The position numbers and the translations under genes were made by a program. Positions 1 to 8,714 of a stretch of 64,000 nucleotides of DNA are shown in pieces. The stretch lies in the NCBI GenBank assembly GCA_022599775.1, contig JAHZLQ010000074.1, positions 1-64,000 of the forward strand, written 5' to 3'. Under the pieces are notes generated by a model. It was given only the letters and a program-made list of their open reading frames with translations. It was not told the origin of the DNA and searched no databases. The stretch's first letter is position 1. Each line of letters starts with the position of its first letter. Origin of the DNA: Gammaproteobacteria bacterium. GTDB taxonomy: Bacteria; Pseudomonadota; Gammaproteobacteria; Nevskiales; Nevskiaceae.

Positions 1-26
1 CCCCTCTCCCGCGTGCGGGAGAGGGG
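1..26. repeat. Perfect GC-rich hairpin at the window edge
   Basis: Bases 1-12 are the exact reverse complement of bases 15-26, with two bases between them. A similar G-rich run follows at 27-40. It resembles the short interspersed palindromes (REP-like) between genes of pseudomonads and relatives. The left end may be cut by the window edge. Confidence 0.6.
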
Positions 27-110
27 CTGGGGGAGAGGGCCGCGCGCAGCGCGGAATGCGGTTGTCCCCCGTTACATCCGCACCGAGCAGCGCAGCGCGC
101 GCAGTGGGTC

Positions 111-132
111 GGCTGGCCAGGGATGGCCAGCC
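111..132. repeat. 9-bp perfect inverted repeat
   Basis: GGCTGGCCA at 111-119 pairs exactly with TGGCCAGCC at 124-132 around a 4-base loop. It belongs to the hairpin-rich repeat upstream of cobQ. Confidence 0.5.
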
Positions 133-247
133 GAGCGCCGTCACGGCAGGGACGCCGTGTCGGCGCGACCCCGAGCACGTGAGCAGCGCAGGCTCCCCGG
201 CTCGCGTAGCGAGACGGGGTGCGGATGTTTCGGGTGTCCTTTCTTTT

Positions 248-283
248 GGTTCCTTTTCTTTGGACAAGCAAAGAAAAGGAACC
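248..283. repeat. 15-bp perfect hairpin (terminator-like, REP-like)
   Basis: Bases 248-262 (GGTTCCTTTTCTTTG) are the exact reverse complement of 269-283, with loop GACAAG. The T-rich and A-rich arms recall an intergenic palindrome frequent in Xanthomonadales and Nevskiales. It lacks a clean T-tract, so an interspersed repeat is likelier than a simple terminator. Confidence 0.6.
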
Positions 284-453
284 CGGCGCCGGCTGGCGGC
301 GGAACCCGTCTCGGCGCGACCTAAAGTCGCCAGACCCTCGACGCCTTATCGAAACAAACCAGACCGGAGCCCAAACGCGTGGGCACGCTGCGCTTTGCCC
401 ACCCTACGGGACGATCAGCAATTCATTGGCACACCGCGAGGCAAATGGCGCCC

Positions 454-2466
454 ATGACCGCCCGCACTCTCATGATTCAGGGCACCACCTCCGACGCCGG
501 CAAAACCACCCTGGTCGCCGGCCTGTGCCGCGTGCTCAAGCGACGTGGCATCCACGTCGCCCCGTTCAAACCCCAGAACATGGCGCTCAACAGCGCCGTC
601 ACCGCCGACGGCGGCGAAATCGGCCGCGCCCAGGGCTTGCAGGCCCAGGCCGCCGGCGTGGCGCCGACGACCGACATGAACCCGGTGCTGCTCAAGCCGA
701 ACAGCGATGTCGGCGCGCAAGTCATCGTTCACGGCCGCGCCGTCGCCAATCTCGATGCCCGCGCCTATCACGACTACAAGACCGTCGCGATGCAGGCCGT
801 CCTCGAATCGCACATGCGTCTGAGCGCGCAGTACCAAACGATTGTCGTCGAAGGCGCCGGCTCGCCGGCCGAGATCAATCTGCGTGACCGCGACATCGCC
901 AACATGGGTTTTGCGGAGGCCGTGGACTGCGCGGTGATCCTGATCGCCGACATCGACCGTGGCGGTGTGTTCGCGCACCTGGTCGGCACACTGCAACTGC
1001 TCAGCCGCAGCGAACAGGCGCGCGTCGCCGGCTTCGTCATCAACCGCTTTCGCGGCGATATCTCGCTGCTGCAACCCGGCCTGGACTGGCTGGAGGCACG
1101 CACCGGCAAGCCGGTGCTCGGCGTGCTGCCGTGTCTGCATGATCTGTATCTGGATGCCGAGGATGCGATCGCGCAGGCTCCGGCCAGGCGCGAGGCCCAG
1201 CTGCGTGTGGTGGTACCGGTGCTGCCGCGCATCAGCAATCACACCGACTTCGACCCACTGCGCGCGCACCCGCAGGTGGACTTCCGCTTTGTCGCCCTGT
1301 CGGAAACGCCGCCGCCGGCCGATCTGGTGATTCTGCCCGGCACCAAGTCCGTGCGCGCCGATCTCGATCATCTGCGGCAGCACGGCTGGGATGACCATCT
1401 GAACCGGCATCTGCGCTACGGCGGCAGGCTGATCGGCATTTGCGGCGGCCTGCAGATGCTCGGCCGGCGCATTACCGATCCGCAGGGCATCGAAAGCGAA
1501 GCCGGCGACAGCGCAGGTTTCGGCTGGCTGGAGCTGGACACCGAACTGGCCGCGGAAAAGACCCTGCGCCAGGTTCAGGGCCACCTCGCCTTCGGCGACG
1601 GCGCGGCGCTGCGCGGCTACGAAATCCACGCCGGCCTCAGCCACGGCCCGGCGCTGGACTGCCCGGCCGTGCGCATCGCTGATCGCGTCGACGGCGCGAT
1701 CTCGAGCGACGGCCGCATCCTCGGCACCTACCTCCACGGCCTGTTCGACAGCGCCGAGGCCTGCACCGCCCTGCTCGCCTGGGCCGGTCTCGACGCCCCC
1801 GAATCCTTCGACGCCGACGCCCGCCGCGAAGCCTCGCTGGAACGCCTGGCCGACTGCCTCGAAGACCACCTGGACATCGACCGTGTGTTGGCGATTGCGG
1901 ACGCGGGTTCGATTCCCGCCGCCTCCAGCAGCCGTAGCCGCTCAATCAAAACCCTGATTCTCGGCGGCGCCCGTTCCGGCAAGAGCCGTTATGCGGAGAC
2001 TCTGGCCAGCGCAGGTGGATGCGAGGTGGTCTACATCGCGACGGCGCAAGCGCGCGACGCCGAAATGCGGGCGCGTATCGACCATCACCGCGAATCGCGT
2101 CCCGAGCACTGGACCACGCTCGAAGAGCCGCTGGCGCTGGCCCGTGTACTTCGCAAACACGCCGCGAACGGACGGTGCCTATTGGTGGACTGTCTCACGC
2201 TGTGGCTCAGCAACTTGCTGTGCAACGAGGATGCGAAGCTTGCCGACCGCGAAATCGAGGCGCTGCTCGAATGCCTGCCGGCGCTGAACGGCGAGATCAT
2301 CCTCGTCAGCAACGAAACCGGCCTGGGCGTGGTACCCACCGGCGAGCTGACTCGCCGCTATATCGACCAGGCCGGGCGCCTGCATCAAGCCCTCGCCACG
2401 CTCTGCGAGCGCGTGGTCTTCGTGACCGCCGGCATTCCACGAACAATCAAAGGCCCCGAATTGTGA
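454..2466 (+). CDS. cobQ: Cobyric acid synthase fused to adenosylcobinamide kinase/guanylyltransferase (CobQ-CobU)
   Basis: This is a 670-residue fusion of two cobalamin enzymes. Residues 1-480 are CobQ, which amidates adenosylcobyrinate a,c-diamide. It has a dethiobiotin-synthetase-like P-loop (S13-D-A-G-K-T18) and a class I glutaminase domain with C330 (GICGG) and H428 (YLHGLF). Residues ~500-670 are CobU/CobP, the bifunctional kinase/GTP transferase, with P-loop GGARSGKS at 504-511 and DCLTLW and SNETGLG motifs. The ~20-residue linker is encoded by a tmRNA-3'-end-like sequence (1899-1930). There is no ATG at the CobU boundary; GTG 1885 and TTG 1888 are weak possible internal starts. ATG 454 gives the conserved CobQ N-terminus; ATG 445 is also possible (GAGG at 438-441). 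The stop overlaps the cobT start. Family calls are firm; that a single polypeptide is made is inferred. Confidence 0.93.
   Translation: MTARTLMIQGTTSDAGKTTLVAGLCRVLKRRGIHVAPFKPQNMALNSAVTADGGEIGRAQGLQAQAAGVAPTTDMNPVLLKPNSDVGAQVIVHGRAVANLDARAYHDYKTVAMQAVLESHMRLSAQYQTIVVEGAGSPAEINLRDRDIANMGFAEAVDCAVILIADIDRGGVFAHLVGTLQLLSRSEQARVAGFVINRFRGDISLLQPGLDWLEARTGKPVLGVLPCLHDLYLDAEDAIAQAPARREAQLRVVVPVLPRISNHTDFDPLRAHPQVDFRFVALSETPPPADLVILPGTKSVRADLDHLRQHGWDDHLNRHLRYGGRLIGICGGLQMLGRRITDPQGIESEAGDSAGFGWLELDTELAAEKTLRQVQGHLAFGDGAALRGYEIHAGLSHGPALDCPAVRIADRVDGAISSDGRILGTYLHGLFDSAEACTALLAWAGLDAPESFDADARREASLERLADCLEDHLDIDRVLAIADAGSIPAASSSRSRSIKTLILGGARSGKSRYAETLASAGGCEVVYIATAQARDAEMRARIDHHRESRPEHWTTLEEPLALARVLRKHAANGRCLLVDCLTLWLSNLLCNEDAKLADREIEALLECLPALNGEIILVSNETGLGVVPTGELTRRYIDQAGRLHQALATLCERVVFVTAGIPRTIKGPEL
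1899..1930 (+). repeat. tmRNA (ssrA) 3'-end-like sequence inside the cobQ-cobU linker
   Basis: Bases 1903-1919 form a perfect T-arm: GCGGG, loop TTCGATT, CCCGC. GGAC precedes it and CGCCTCCAGCA follows. From memory this is the 3' end of gammaproteobacterial tmRNA with one change near the terminal CCA. There is no upstream tRNA or tmRNA body, so it is a fragment, as left by an element that integrates in ssrA. It lies in frame and encodes the linker between the CobQ and CobU domains. Confidence 0.7.
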
Positions 2467-3530
2467 GCGACATCAATCCTATCGCTTGGCTGCGCAACTC
2501 CGTCCGGCGCCCGGACACTTCCAGCACCGCCGCCGCCGCGGCGCGGCAGGCGCAACTGACCAAACCACCGGGTTCGCTCGGACGGCTGGAGACCCTCGCG
2601 ATCCGGCTGGCGGGCCTGCAGAAGCGCGAATGCCCGGCCTTGGAACGTGTGTGGATCAGCGTCTTCGCGGCCGATCACGGTATCGCCGCCGAGTCAGTGT
2701 CCGCGTTTCCGCAATCGGTCACGGCACAGATGATCGATAACTTCGCACGGGGCGGCGCCGCCATCAGCGTGCTTGCACGCCAGCTTGGCGCGGCGCTGGA
2801 GATCGTGAACCTCGGCACGGTGGGCACACCGTCGGAGACCCAGGGCGTGCTGCATCGACCGATCGCACCGTCGACCGCCAACTTCGCGGAAACGGCGGCG
2901 ATGAGCCATGAGCAACTGGCACGGGCGCTTCAGGCCGGTTACGACAGCGCTTCCCGCGCGCATGACGATGGCTGCGAACTGTTCATCGGCGGTGACATGG
3001 GAATCGGCAACAGCTCGTCCGCCACGGCGCTGGCCTGCGGCTACGGCTTGGGCACAGCCTCTGCGCTGGCCGGACCCGGCACCGGTCTGGGCGCGCGCGG
3101 TGTCGCACACAAGGTCTCGGTGCTCGAACGCGCACTGGCCCTGCATGGCCCGTACCTGGATTCGCCACTTGAGGTGCTGCGCCGGCTCGGCGGCTTCGAA
3201 ATCGCGGCCTTGGCGGGCGCCTACCTCGGCTGTGCCCAGCTCGGTGTGCCGGTGCTGGTGGACGGCTTCATCAGCAGTGCAGCGGCGCTTTCCGCCTGTC
3301 GCCTGAATCCCGACACACGCGACTGGCTGCTGTTTTCACACCGCTCGGCGGAACCGGGCCACGCGACGCTGCTCAAAGCCCTGGACGCCGAACCCCTGCT
3401 CGATCTCGGCATGCGGCTCGGCGAAGGCAGCGGTGCCGCCGTGGCGATGCCGCTGCTGCGCAGTGCCTGTCTGCTGCACGCGCAGATGGCGACCTTCGCC
3501 GAAGCGGGTGTCGCCGGCCGCCAAGCCTGA
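2463..3530 (+). CDS. cobT: Nicotinate-nucleotide-dimethylbenzimidazole phosphoribosyltransferase
   Basis: CobT makes alpha-ribazole phosphate from the lower-ligand base and nicotinate mononucleotide for cobalamin nucleotide-loop assembly. The protein has 355 residues, normal for the family. It shows the N-terminal [11 protein letters not shown] motif, a central [12 protein letters not shown] motif and a C-terminal GEGSGAA motif with the expected catalytic glutamate E321. The start is GTG 2463, which overlaps the preceding TGA in a GTGA, so translation is probably coupled to cobQ-cobU. No strong ribosome binding site is visible. cobC follows after 7 bases. Confidence 0.95.
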   Translation: MSDINPIAWLRNSVRRPDTSSTAAAAARQAQLTKPPGSLGRLETLAIRLAGLQKRECPALERVWISVFAADHGIAAESVSAFPQSVTAQMIDNFARGGAAISVLARQLGAALEIVNLGTVGTPSETQGVLHRPIAPSTANFAETAAMSHEQLARALQAGYDSASRAHDDGCELFIGGDMGIGNSSSATALACGYGLGTASALAGPGTGLGARGVAHKVSVLERALALHGPYLDSPLEVLRRLGGFEIAALAGAYLGCAQLGVPVLVDGFISSAAALSACRLNPDTRDWLLFSHRSAEPGHATLLKALDAEPLLDLGMRLGEGSGAAVAMPLLRSACLLHAQMATFAEAGVAGRQA

Positions 3531-3537
3531 GGCGGGC

Positions 3538-4068
3538 ATGTCCGTCACCCTGCTGCGTCATGGCGAAACCGAGCGTCCGGGCCGCTACCACGGGCGAAGC
3601 GATGTCGCCTTGAGTCCGCAAGGCTTCTTGCAAATGGAGACCGCCGTGGCGGGTGCGGACTGGGATCACATCCTGAGTTCCCCGCTGCGACGCTGTGCCG
3701 ACTTCGCCGATGCGCTGGCGCAGCGCCTGAACCGCCCGATGTCCACCGACGCGCGACTGTGCGAGCTGGATTTCGGCGAATGGGAAGGCTGTACCGCCGC
3801 CGAGCTGCAGCTTCGCGTGCCCGAAGCGCTCGGCCGCTTCTGGTCCGACCCGGACCAGCATCCGCCGCCGGGAGGCGAAGCGGTGTCGAGCCTGCGCGAT
3901 CGCGTGCTCGCGGTCCTGTCCGAACAGGCGGCGGTGCACGGCGGCAAACGGCTGCTGATTGTCACGCACGGCGGCCCGATCCGGGTGTTGCTGGCGCAGC
4001 GGGACGGCATCGCATTGAACCAGCTGCTGAGCATCGAGGTGGCGCTGGCCGCCCGGGTCGAACTCTGA
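3538..4068 (+). CDS. cobC: Alpha-ribazole phosphatase, histidine phosphatase family
   Basis: This 176-residue histidine phosphatase carries the LLRHGE motif (H8 would be phosphorylated), an LSPQG motif and a second histidine in VTHGGPIRV. In this operon the expected role is to dephosphorylate alpha-ribazole-5'-phosphate, the CobT product, before or after CobS action. ATG 3538 is taken because the RHGE motif begins only seven residues later. The TGA overlaps the cobS start (TGATG). The family is certain; the substrate is inferred from position between cobT and cobS. Confidence 0.9.
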   Translation: MSVTLLRHGETERPGRYHGRSDVALSPQGFLQMETAVAGADWDHILSSPLRRCADFADALAQRLNRPMSTDARLCELDFGEWEGCTAAELQLRVPEALGRFWSDPDQHPPPGGEAVSSLRDRVLAVLSEQAAVHGGKRLLIVTHGGPIRVLLAQRDGIALNQLLSIEVALAARVEL

Positions 4069-4808
4069 TGCGGGCCTTTCTGGTTGCCCTGCAATTTCTG
4101 ACGCGCGTTCCGGTGCGGTTCACCGACAGGCCATCGCAGCAGACTATCGCTCGTTCGCTGCTGTGGTATCCCTTAGTCGGTGTGCTGATTGGCCTGATGC
4201 TGTGCTTGTTCTCCTGGCTGCTGGACGGGCAGGCGCCGCTCCTGAGCGCCGCGCTGATATTGAGCGCCTGGGTCGGCATCAGCGGCGCGCTGCACCTCGA
4301 CGGACTCGCCGATTGCGCCGACGCCGTCGTCGGCGGACAGGGCAATCGCGAACGCATGCTGGCGATCATGAAAGACGCCGCCGCCGGTCCGATGGGCGTC
4401 AGCGCGGTCGTACTGGTGCTGATGCTCAAGCTGGGCGCCTTGAGCAGCGCGCATGACTGGCCGACGCTGGTACTGCCGCCATTGCTGGCCCGCGGCCTGG
4501 TCCCGTTGCTGTTTCTGAGCACACCCTACGTCCGGCGCGACGGCCTCGGTTCGGCGATGGCCGAACACCTGCCCAAGTATGCCCTGCTGCCGGTACTGGG
4601 CCTTGGCGGTCTCGCTACGCTTGTGGCGACACCATTGGCGGCGATGCTCGCGCTGATCGCCGCCGCCGCCGTGCTGTGGCTGCTTCGCGCGGCAGCGATA
4701 CGACAGCTGGGTGGATTCACCGGCGATGTGGCCGGGGCCCTGGTCGAACTGGCTGAAACCACGATCCTGGTCGCACTGGTTCTCGTGTCGAGCGGACATT
4801 CCACCTGA
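4068..4808 (+). CDS. cobS: Adenosylcobinamide-GDP ribazoletransferase (cobalamin synthase)
   Basis: CobS joins adenosylcobinamide-GDP and alpha-ribazole in the inner membrane, the last step of cobalamin assembly. The 246-residue protein is hydrophobic with several predicted membrane segments. It has the family motifs FLTRVPV near the N-terminus, the GALHLDGLADCADA acidic motif and MKDAAAGPMG. The start overlaps the cobC stop in TGATG, so expression is probably coupled. It ends the operon; the next gene begins 88 bases later and has no cobalamin link. Confidence 0.95.
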   Translation: MRAFLVALQFLTRVPVRFTDRPSQQTIARSLLWYPLVGVLIGLMLCLFSWLLDGQAPLLSAALILSAWVGISGALHLDGLADCADAVVGGQGNRERMLAIMKDAAAGPMGVSAVVLVLMLKLGALSSAHDWPTLVLPPLLARGLVPLLFLSTPYVRRDGLGSAMAEHLPKYALLPVLGLGGLATLVATPLAAMLALIAAAAVLWLLRAAAIRQLGGFTGDVAGALVELAETTILVALVLVSSGHST

Positions 4809-4896
4809 GTTGCGCGATCCGCCCCGGTGAACCGGACTTGTGCGGCCGGCCGCAACTGCGTTTGACTATCGGCCCGACGCCCCGCAGAAAACCACC

Positions 4897-5913
4897 ATGA
4901 CCCGGACCCGACGCCCCCTTATCCTGCTGCGCACCGGCATCCTGCTGCTCGCCGCGCTCGGCGTGCTCGGCCTGTCCGGCTGTCTGGCGGTGCGCGTGAC
5001 ACGCGCGGTCCAGCAGAATTCCGCACTCGACGCGCTGCCGGCGAAAGGCGATGTGGATTCGGCCAGCGAACGCACGCTGTATCAGGATGGCACTGCACGC
5101 AGCTATCTGGTGCAGGTTCCCTCGGGGCCTGGCCCGTTTCCGGTCGTGGTGCTGTTGCACGGCGGCACTCAGACGGCGCGCGAGACCTGGGAGCAGACCA
5201 GCCTGCCGAGCCTGGCCCGTGAAAAAGGATATCTCATGGTTGCGCCGCAGGGCGTCAACAAACACTGGAACGACGGACGTGGCGTCACCATCGCCGGGGA
5301 GGCCTCAGGCGCCGATGACGTCGCCTTTCTCAACGCGGTGATCGACGATGTGCTGCGCCGCGACCACGGCGATGCCTCGGCCGTCTTCATGGTCGGCGCC
5401 TCCAACGGCGGCTTCATGACGATGTACTACGCCTGCCAATCCGCGCAGCGGCTCCGCGCCGCCGCCAGCGTCATCTCCAATCTGCCGAGCACACTCGCCG
5501 CACAGTGCCGGCCACCCAAGCCCCTGCCCTGGCTGGCGATCAACGGCACCGACGATCCAATCATCCCGTACGGCGGACAGGCCACCGGCAAGCTCGAAAA
5601 CGGCGTCGCACAACCGGCGCTGCTGTCCGCGGAGGCCACGTTCGATTTCTGGGCGGACCACGCCGGCTGCTCCGAGAAACTCGACACCCGCACCGTCACC
5701 GGCAGCGGCGATACACGCGTGGAGACGCGCACACGCGAAAAATGTACGGGCGGCAACCGTAGCGTTCAGTACGTCATACACGGCGCCGGCCACGTCTGGC
5801 CAGGGCTGGCGATTCGCATGCCAATGATCGAGCGACGCCTGGGCGGGACCAATCTGACCGTGGACAGTGGCGAGATCGTCTGGGATTTCTTTGCATCGAC
5901 GCTGAACCACTGA
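4897..5913 (+). CDS. Lipoprotein esterase of the PHB-depolymerase/LpqC type
   Basis: A 338-residue alpha/beta-hydrolase with a lipoprotein signal: a basic start, a hydrophobic stretch and lipobox LSGC with acylated C29. The mature part has VVLLHGGTQ (oxyanion region), nucleophile motif GASNGG with S169, an acidic motif NGTDDPIIPYGG and a late histidine in GAGHVWPG. This matches the Esterase_phb family, which includes polyhydroxybutyrate depolymerases and feruloyl esterases. The substrate cannot be read from sequence. ATG 4897 is chosen because the signal peptide starts there. It stands alone, with a convergent neighbour 10 bases downstream. Confidence 0.85.
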   Translation: MTRTRRPLILLRTGILLLAALGVLGLSGCLAVRVTRAVQQNSALDALPAKGDVDSASERTLYQDGTARSYLVQVPSGPGPFPVVVLLHGGTQTARETWEQTSLPSLAREKGYLMVAPQGVNKHWNDGRGVTIAGEASGADDVAFLNAVIDDVLRRDHGDASAVFMVGASNGGFMTMYYACQSAQRLRAAASVISNLPSTLAAQCRPPKPLPWLAINGTDDPIIPYGGQATGKLENGVAQPALLSAEATFDFWADHAGCSEKLDTRTVTGSGDTRVETRTREKCTGGNRSVQYVIHGAGHVWPGLAIRMPMIERRLGGTNLTVDSGEIVWDFFASTLNH

Positions 5914-5923
5914 AGCCGGACGC

Positions 5924-6730
5924 TCAGACAACCAAGCTGCCGATCATCAGGATTGCCACCAGACCTGCCGCCACTGAAAACCCCTGCTGCAATCGCGGCC
6001 CCGCGATGCGGCCGGCGACGAGTCTTCCAGCCAGCATGGCCAGCGTGGCGCCCGCCGCAAATGGCGCCGCAACGGCGGTTTCCAGCCTGCCGGCTGCGAC
6101 CGCGCTGAGCACCGCACTGCTGGATACGATCGCCACCACAAGCAAGGACGTGGCAACGATCGAGTTCATCGGAAGGTCGCTTGAACGGCGCAGCGCCGGC
6201 ACGATGACGAATCCGCCACCCACGCCCAGCAAACCCGAAAGCAAACCGGTGACAACGCCAGCCTGAGCCAAGGCACGCGCGCACGGGGCAGTCCACTGAA
6301 AGCGGCCGCTGTCCTGGTTGAGTTTGCAGGCCGCCGTACCCGGCCTTGCGGTGATCGGCGGCACGCCGCGCAGCTCGCCGCGCGCCTGCAGGAACATCCG
6401 CTGCGCGACGAAGATCAGCACCAGTGCAAACACCAGACTCAGCCAATGCTCGGGCAGGCGATGCGCCAGCAGCACACCCAGCGGTGTGAGCAAGCTCCCG
6501 ACCACCGACATCAGAATCGCCGCCCGATAGCGCACGATACCTGCGCGCAGTCCGAGCAGGGCGCCGAGCGCCGCCGAAGCGGCGACCGCCAGCAGCGCGA
6601 TCGGCGCGGCCTGGACAAGGTCCAGATCGAACCCGAAAACCAGCAAGGGTACGGCGATGATGGCGCCACCGGCGCCGGTCAGCGCCAGAACAAGACCGAC
6701 CAGGGCCCCGAGCGCGGCGGCCAACAACAC
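5924..6730 (-). CDS. TauE/SafE family sulfite/anion exporter
   Basis: A 268-residue polytopic membrane protein with two similar halves of four predicted helices, each opening with a glycine-rich motif (LVGLVLALTGAGGA and LLSGLLGVGGGFV). That is the TauE/SafE family, which moves sulfite, sulfoacetate or related anions. The start is GTG 6730, four bases after the stop of the persulfide dioxygenase gene, so the two are probably coupled. With that enzyme, which yields sulfite, and a CstR-like regulator upstream, export of sulfite or thiosulfate is the likely task. Substrate is inferred. Confidence 0.88.
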   Translation of the reverse strand: MLLAAALGALVGLVLALTGAGGAIIAVPLLVFGFDLDLVQAAPIALLAVAASAALGALLGLRAGIVRYRAAILMSVVGSLLTPLGVLLAHRLPEHWLSLVFALVLIFVAQRMFLQARGELRGVPPITARPGTAACKLNQDSGRFQWTAPCARALAQAGVVTGLLSGLLGVGGGFVIVPALRRSSDLPMNSIVATSLLVVAIVSSSAVLSAVAAGRLETAVAAPFAAGATLAMLAGRLVAGRIAGPRLQQGFSVAAGLVAILMIGSLVV

Positions 6731-6734
6731 GCGG

Positions 6735-7430
6735 CTATTCCCGCCCGCAGGCGAGGTTGGCCGGAACCGCCACGTCCATCATTTTGGGGTTCGGCAGGTT
6801 CAGGTTTTCCATGATCTGGACGTACTCGTCCCGGGTCTTGCCAGCCAGGCGCGGATTGTGGCGCTTCTCCTCTCCGATCGAAGACGCCGTCCAGCCCTTG
6901 TAGTCATGCGCAGGGTAGAGCGTGGTCTCGTCCGGCAGCACGAACAGTTTGTTGACGATGGAATCCCAGCTCCGGTCGGCGCTGCCGCCCTGAAAATCGG
7001 TCCGCCCGGTGCCGCGGATCAGCAAGACGTCGCCGGTGAAGACCGCCTCGGGGGACTGCGGCTTGAGCACGAAGCTGAAGGATTCGTTGGTATGCCCGGG
7101 CGTATACAGCGCTTGCAAGCGCAGACCATCGACGTCGACGATCTCGCCTTCGGTCACGTGCATCGAGACGCACTCGGCCTTGGTGTATTCGCCCATGACG
7201 GTGACGCAGCCCAGGCTCTCTCTCAGATCGCCCAGCGCCGTCACGTGGTCGGCATGCGTGTGGGTATCAATCGCCTTGACGAGCTTCAGGTCGAGATCCT
7301 CGATTGCCTGCAGATAGTGTGCGAGCCGCTCTTTGACCGGATCGATGATCAGCGCTTCGCGCCCGACGGCAGACGCCAGAAGATAGGTATAGGTGCTTGA
7401 TTCGGAGTCAAAGAATTGTCGGAATATCAT
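6735..7430 (-). CDS. Persulfide dioxygenase-like MBL-fold hydrolase (ETHE1/Blh type)
   Basis: A 231-residue metallo-beta-lactamase fold protein with metal motif THTHADH, a later GHTNES histidine, GDVLLIRGTGRTDFQGG and PAHDYKG. The RGTGRTDFQGG segment is typical of ETHE1-type persulfide dioxygenases, which oxidise glutathione persulfide to sulfite using mononuclear iron. Most glyoxalase II enzymes lack it. Length fits the short bacterial Blh/PDO group with no fused rhodanese domain. It lies between the CstR-like repressor gene (60 bases upstream) and the TauE exporter (4 bases downstream), supporting a role in sulfide detoxification. Confidence 0.88.
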   Translation of the reverse strand: MIFRQFFDSESSTYTYLLASAVGREALIIDPVKERLAHYLQAIEDLDLKLVKAIDTHTHADHVTALGDLRESLGCVTVMGEYTKAECVSMHVTEGEIVDVDGLRLQALYTPGHTNESFSFVLKPQSPEAVFTGDVLLIRGTGRTDFQGGSADRSWDSIVNKLFVLPDETTLYPAHDYKGWTASSIGEEKRHNPRLAGKTRDEYVQIMENLNLPNPKMMDVAVPANLACGRE

Positions 7431-7490
7431 GTTGTTCCTGAAATCAGATTGTTGGTGTCAGAGGCCGCCGCAGCGGCTTGGCGAAGCGCC

Positions 7491-7784
7491 TCAACCATAT
7501 TTCGTGAGTATCCTCGCGACATCGTTCACACCGTTCTCGAGCGCGGGCGTCAACGCCTGGTGGCGCTCCACTTCCTGAGTGACCGCACAGGCCATCAACT
7601 CGAAGAAGGCCTTGTCCATCGCCCGGCGCGCCGCCGACATCTGGTGCGCGATCTTCTCGCAGTCTTCGCCATCGCCGACCATCCGTTGCAGGCCACGCAT
7701 CTGGCCCTCGATCCGCTTGAGTCGGGAAACCATCGCGTCGCGTTTTTCGTCCCAGTCAATCACCCGCAGCTCCAGTCCGGCCAT
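7491..7784 (-). CDS. CsoR/CstR-family repressor, probably persulfide-sensing
   Basis: A 97-residue all-helical DUF156 protein with family motif MVSRLKRIEGQMRGLQRMV and two cysteines, in EDCEKI and ELMACAV. Copper-sensing CsoR has a histidine four residues before the second cysteine; here that position is phenylalanine (FELMAC), as expected for persulfide-sensing CstR proteins. It heads the minus-strand operon with the persulfide dioxygenase and TauE genes. It is divergent from the YeeE/YedE genes, with a near-palindromic site between them (7839-7854). Repression of both sides is inferred. Confidence 0.88.
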   Translation of the reverse strand: MAGLELRVIDWDEKRDAMVSRLKRIEGQMRGLQRMVGDGEDCEKIAHQMSAARRAMDKAFFELMACAVTQEVERHQALTPALENGVNDVARILTKYG

Positions 7785-7838
7785 TCGATTTCACCTGCGT
7801 CGCGGGTGCGCATCGCTTCGGCCAACAATTCGTATACT

Positions 7839-7854
7839 ATACCTATAGGGGTAT
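7839..7854. promoter_or_regulatory. Candidate CstR-type operator
   Basis: ATACCTATAGGGGTAT has arms ATACC/GGTAT around a core containing CCTATAGG. Known CsoR/CstR sites are G/C-tract palindromes of this form around an A/T centre. It lies 20 bases before the YeeE start and 55 bases before the repressor start, so it could control both directions. A TATACT at 7833-7838 may be a -10 element. Confidence 0.55.
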
Positions 7855-7873
7855 ATGTACAAAGGACACACTG

Positions 7874-8296
7874 ATGACTGAATTCACTCCCATCTCCGGC
7901 CTTGCCGGCGGCCTGATGATCGGGCTCGCCGCCGTGCTGTTGCTTGGCCTCAACGGACGGATCGCCGGAATTTCCGGAATCATCGGTGGGCTGCTGCCGC
8001 CGCGCGCCACGGCCCCTGCCTGGCGGCTCAGTTTTCTGGCCGGGCTATTCCTGGGGGCGCTGGCATTTGCGGCGCTGAATGCTCAGTGGCAGGTCGAGCT
8101 GCCGCTGGCCTGGCCTTGGATGATCTTGGCCGGCCTGCTGGTCGGGTTCGGCACGCGGCTCGGTTCCGGCTGCACCTCCGGGCACGGCGTCTGCGGTGTC
8201 GCGCGCCTGTCGCCGCGTTCGTTCGTGGCGACCGGAGTCTTCATGCTGAGCGCGGCGTTGACAGTCTTCGTCATCAGGCACGGAATTTCCTCATGA
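7874..8296 (+). CDS. YeeE/YedE family thiosulfate/sulfur transporter, first half
   Basis: A 140-residue membrane protein of the YeeE/YedE (DUF395) family. It carries the GSGCTSGHGVCG motif whose cysteines are thought to relay thiosulfate in TsuA-like transporters. An AAGGA site seven bases before ATG 7874 supports the start. Two half-size genes replace the single ~350-residue YeeE here; the second begins in the stop codon of this one (ATGA). Location opposite a CstR-like repressor and persulfide dioxygenase fits a reactive-sulfur regulon. Confidence 0.85.
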   Translation: MTEFTPISGLAGGLMIGLAAVLLLGLNGRIAGISGIIGGLLPPRATAPAWRLSFLAGLFLGALAFAALNAQWQVELPLAWPWMILAGLLVGFGTRLGSGCTSGHGVCGVARLSPRSFVATGVFMLSAALTVFVIRHGISS

Positions 8297-8712
8297 CAGC
8301 CGCACACAAGCGCAACGGCGCGGCCTTGCTGGCCGGACTGCTGTTCGGAATGGGACTCTCCGTGTCCGGCATGATCCGGCCAGCCAAGGTATTGAACTTC
8401 CTGGACGTGACCGGCGATTGGGATCCCACGCTGGCGCTGGTGATGGGCGGCGCACTGCTGGTCTGTCTACCGGCGTTTCGCTGGCTGATGAAGCGACCGG
8501 CTCCGGTGCTGGACAGCCGTTTCCATCTCCCGGAGCGCCGCGACATCGACTTCAGGCTCATCGCGGGCGCGATCCTGTTCGGTATCGGCTGGGGCATCGG
8601 CGGCTTCTGCCCCGGACCGGCACTGGCCGCACTGGTAACCGGCACCGGACCGGTATTTGCCTTCGTGGCGGCGATGCTCGCGGGAAGCTGGCTCGCCGGA
8701 CGTCTGGGCTAG
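8293..8712 (+). CDS. YeeE/YedE family transporter, second half
   Basis: A 139-residue protein of the same family (DUF6691-type partner) with an N-terminal membrane helix, the family motif GLSVSGMIRPAKVLNFLD and GFCPGPAL with a conserved cysteine. ATG 8293 overlaps the previous stop (ATGA), so the two halves are translationally coupled and probably form one heterodimeric pore for thiosulfate or a related sulfur species. The adjacent aldehyde dehydrogenase gene converges three bases downstream. Confidence 0.83.
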   Translation: MTAAHKRNGAALLAGLLFGMGLSVSGMIRPAKVLNFLDVTGDWDPTLALVMGGALLVCLPAFRWLMKRPAPVLDSRFHLPERRDIDFRLIAGAILFGIGWGIGGFCPGPALAALVTGTGPVFAFVAAMLAGSWLAGRLG

Positions 8713-8714
8713 GT

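Larger units (their letters stand above)
1..453. other. Hairpin-rich intergenic stretch before cobQ
   Basis: I see no convincing gene here. It holds three perfect hairpins (1-26, 111-132, 248-283) and short GC-rich words. The short open frames have no recognisable protein and overlap the hairpins. I looked for a cobalamin riboswitch, expected before cob genes, and saw no B12-box-like core. It is probably a composite interspersed repeat with the cobQ leader in its last ~100 bases. Confidence 0.55.

Noticed and set aside
300..453. A possible cobalamin riboswitch upstream of cobQ
   Set aside because: No B12-box-like conserved core or matching pairing could be found by eye, although a covariance-model search (Rfam cobalamin) would settle it.
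415..1869. A 484-codon minus-strand frame opposite cobQ
   Set aside because: It has no family similarity and lies entirely within the CobQ coding region.
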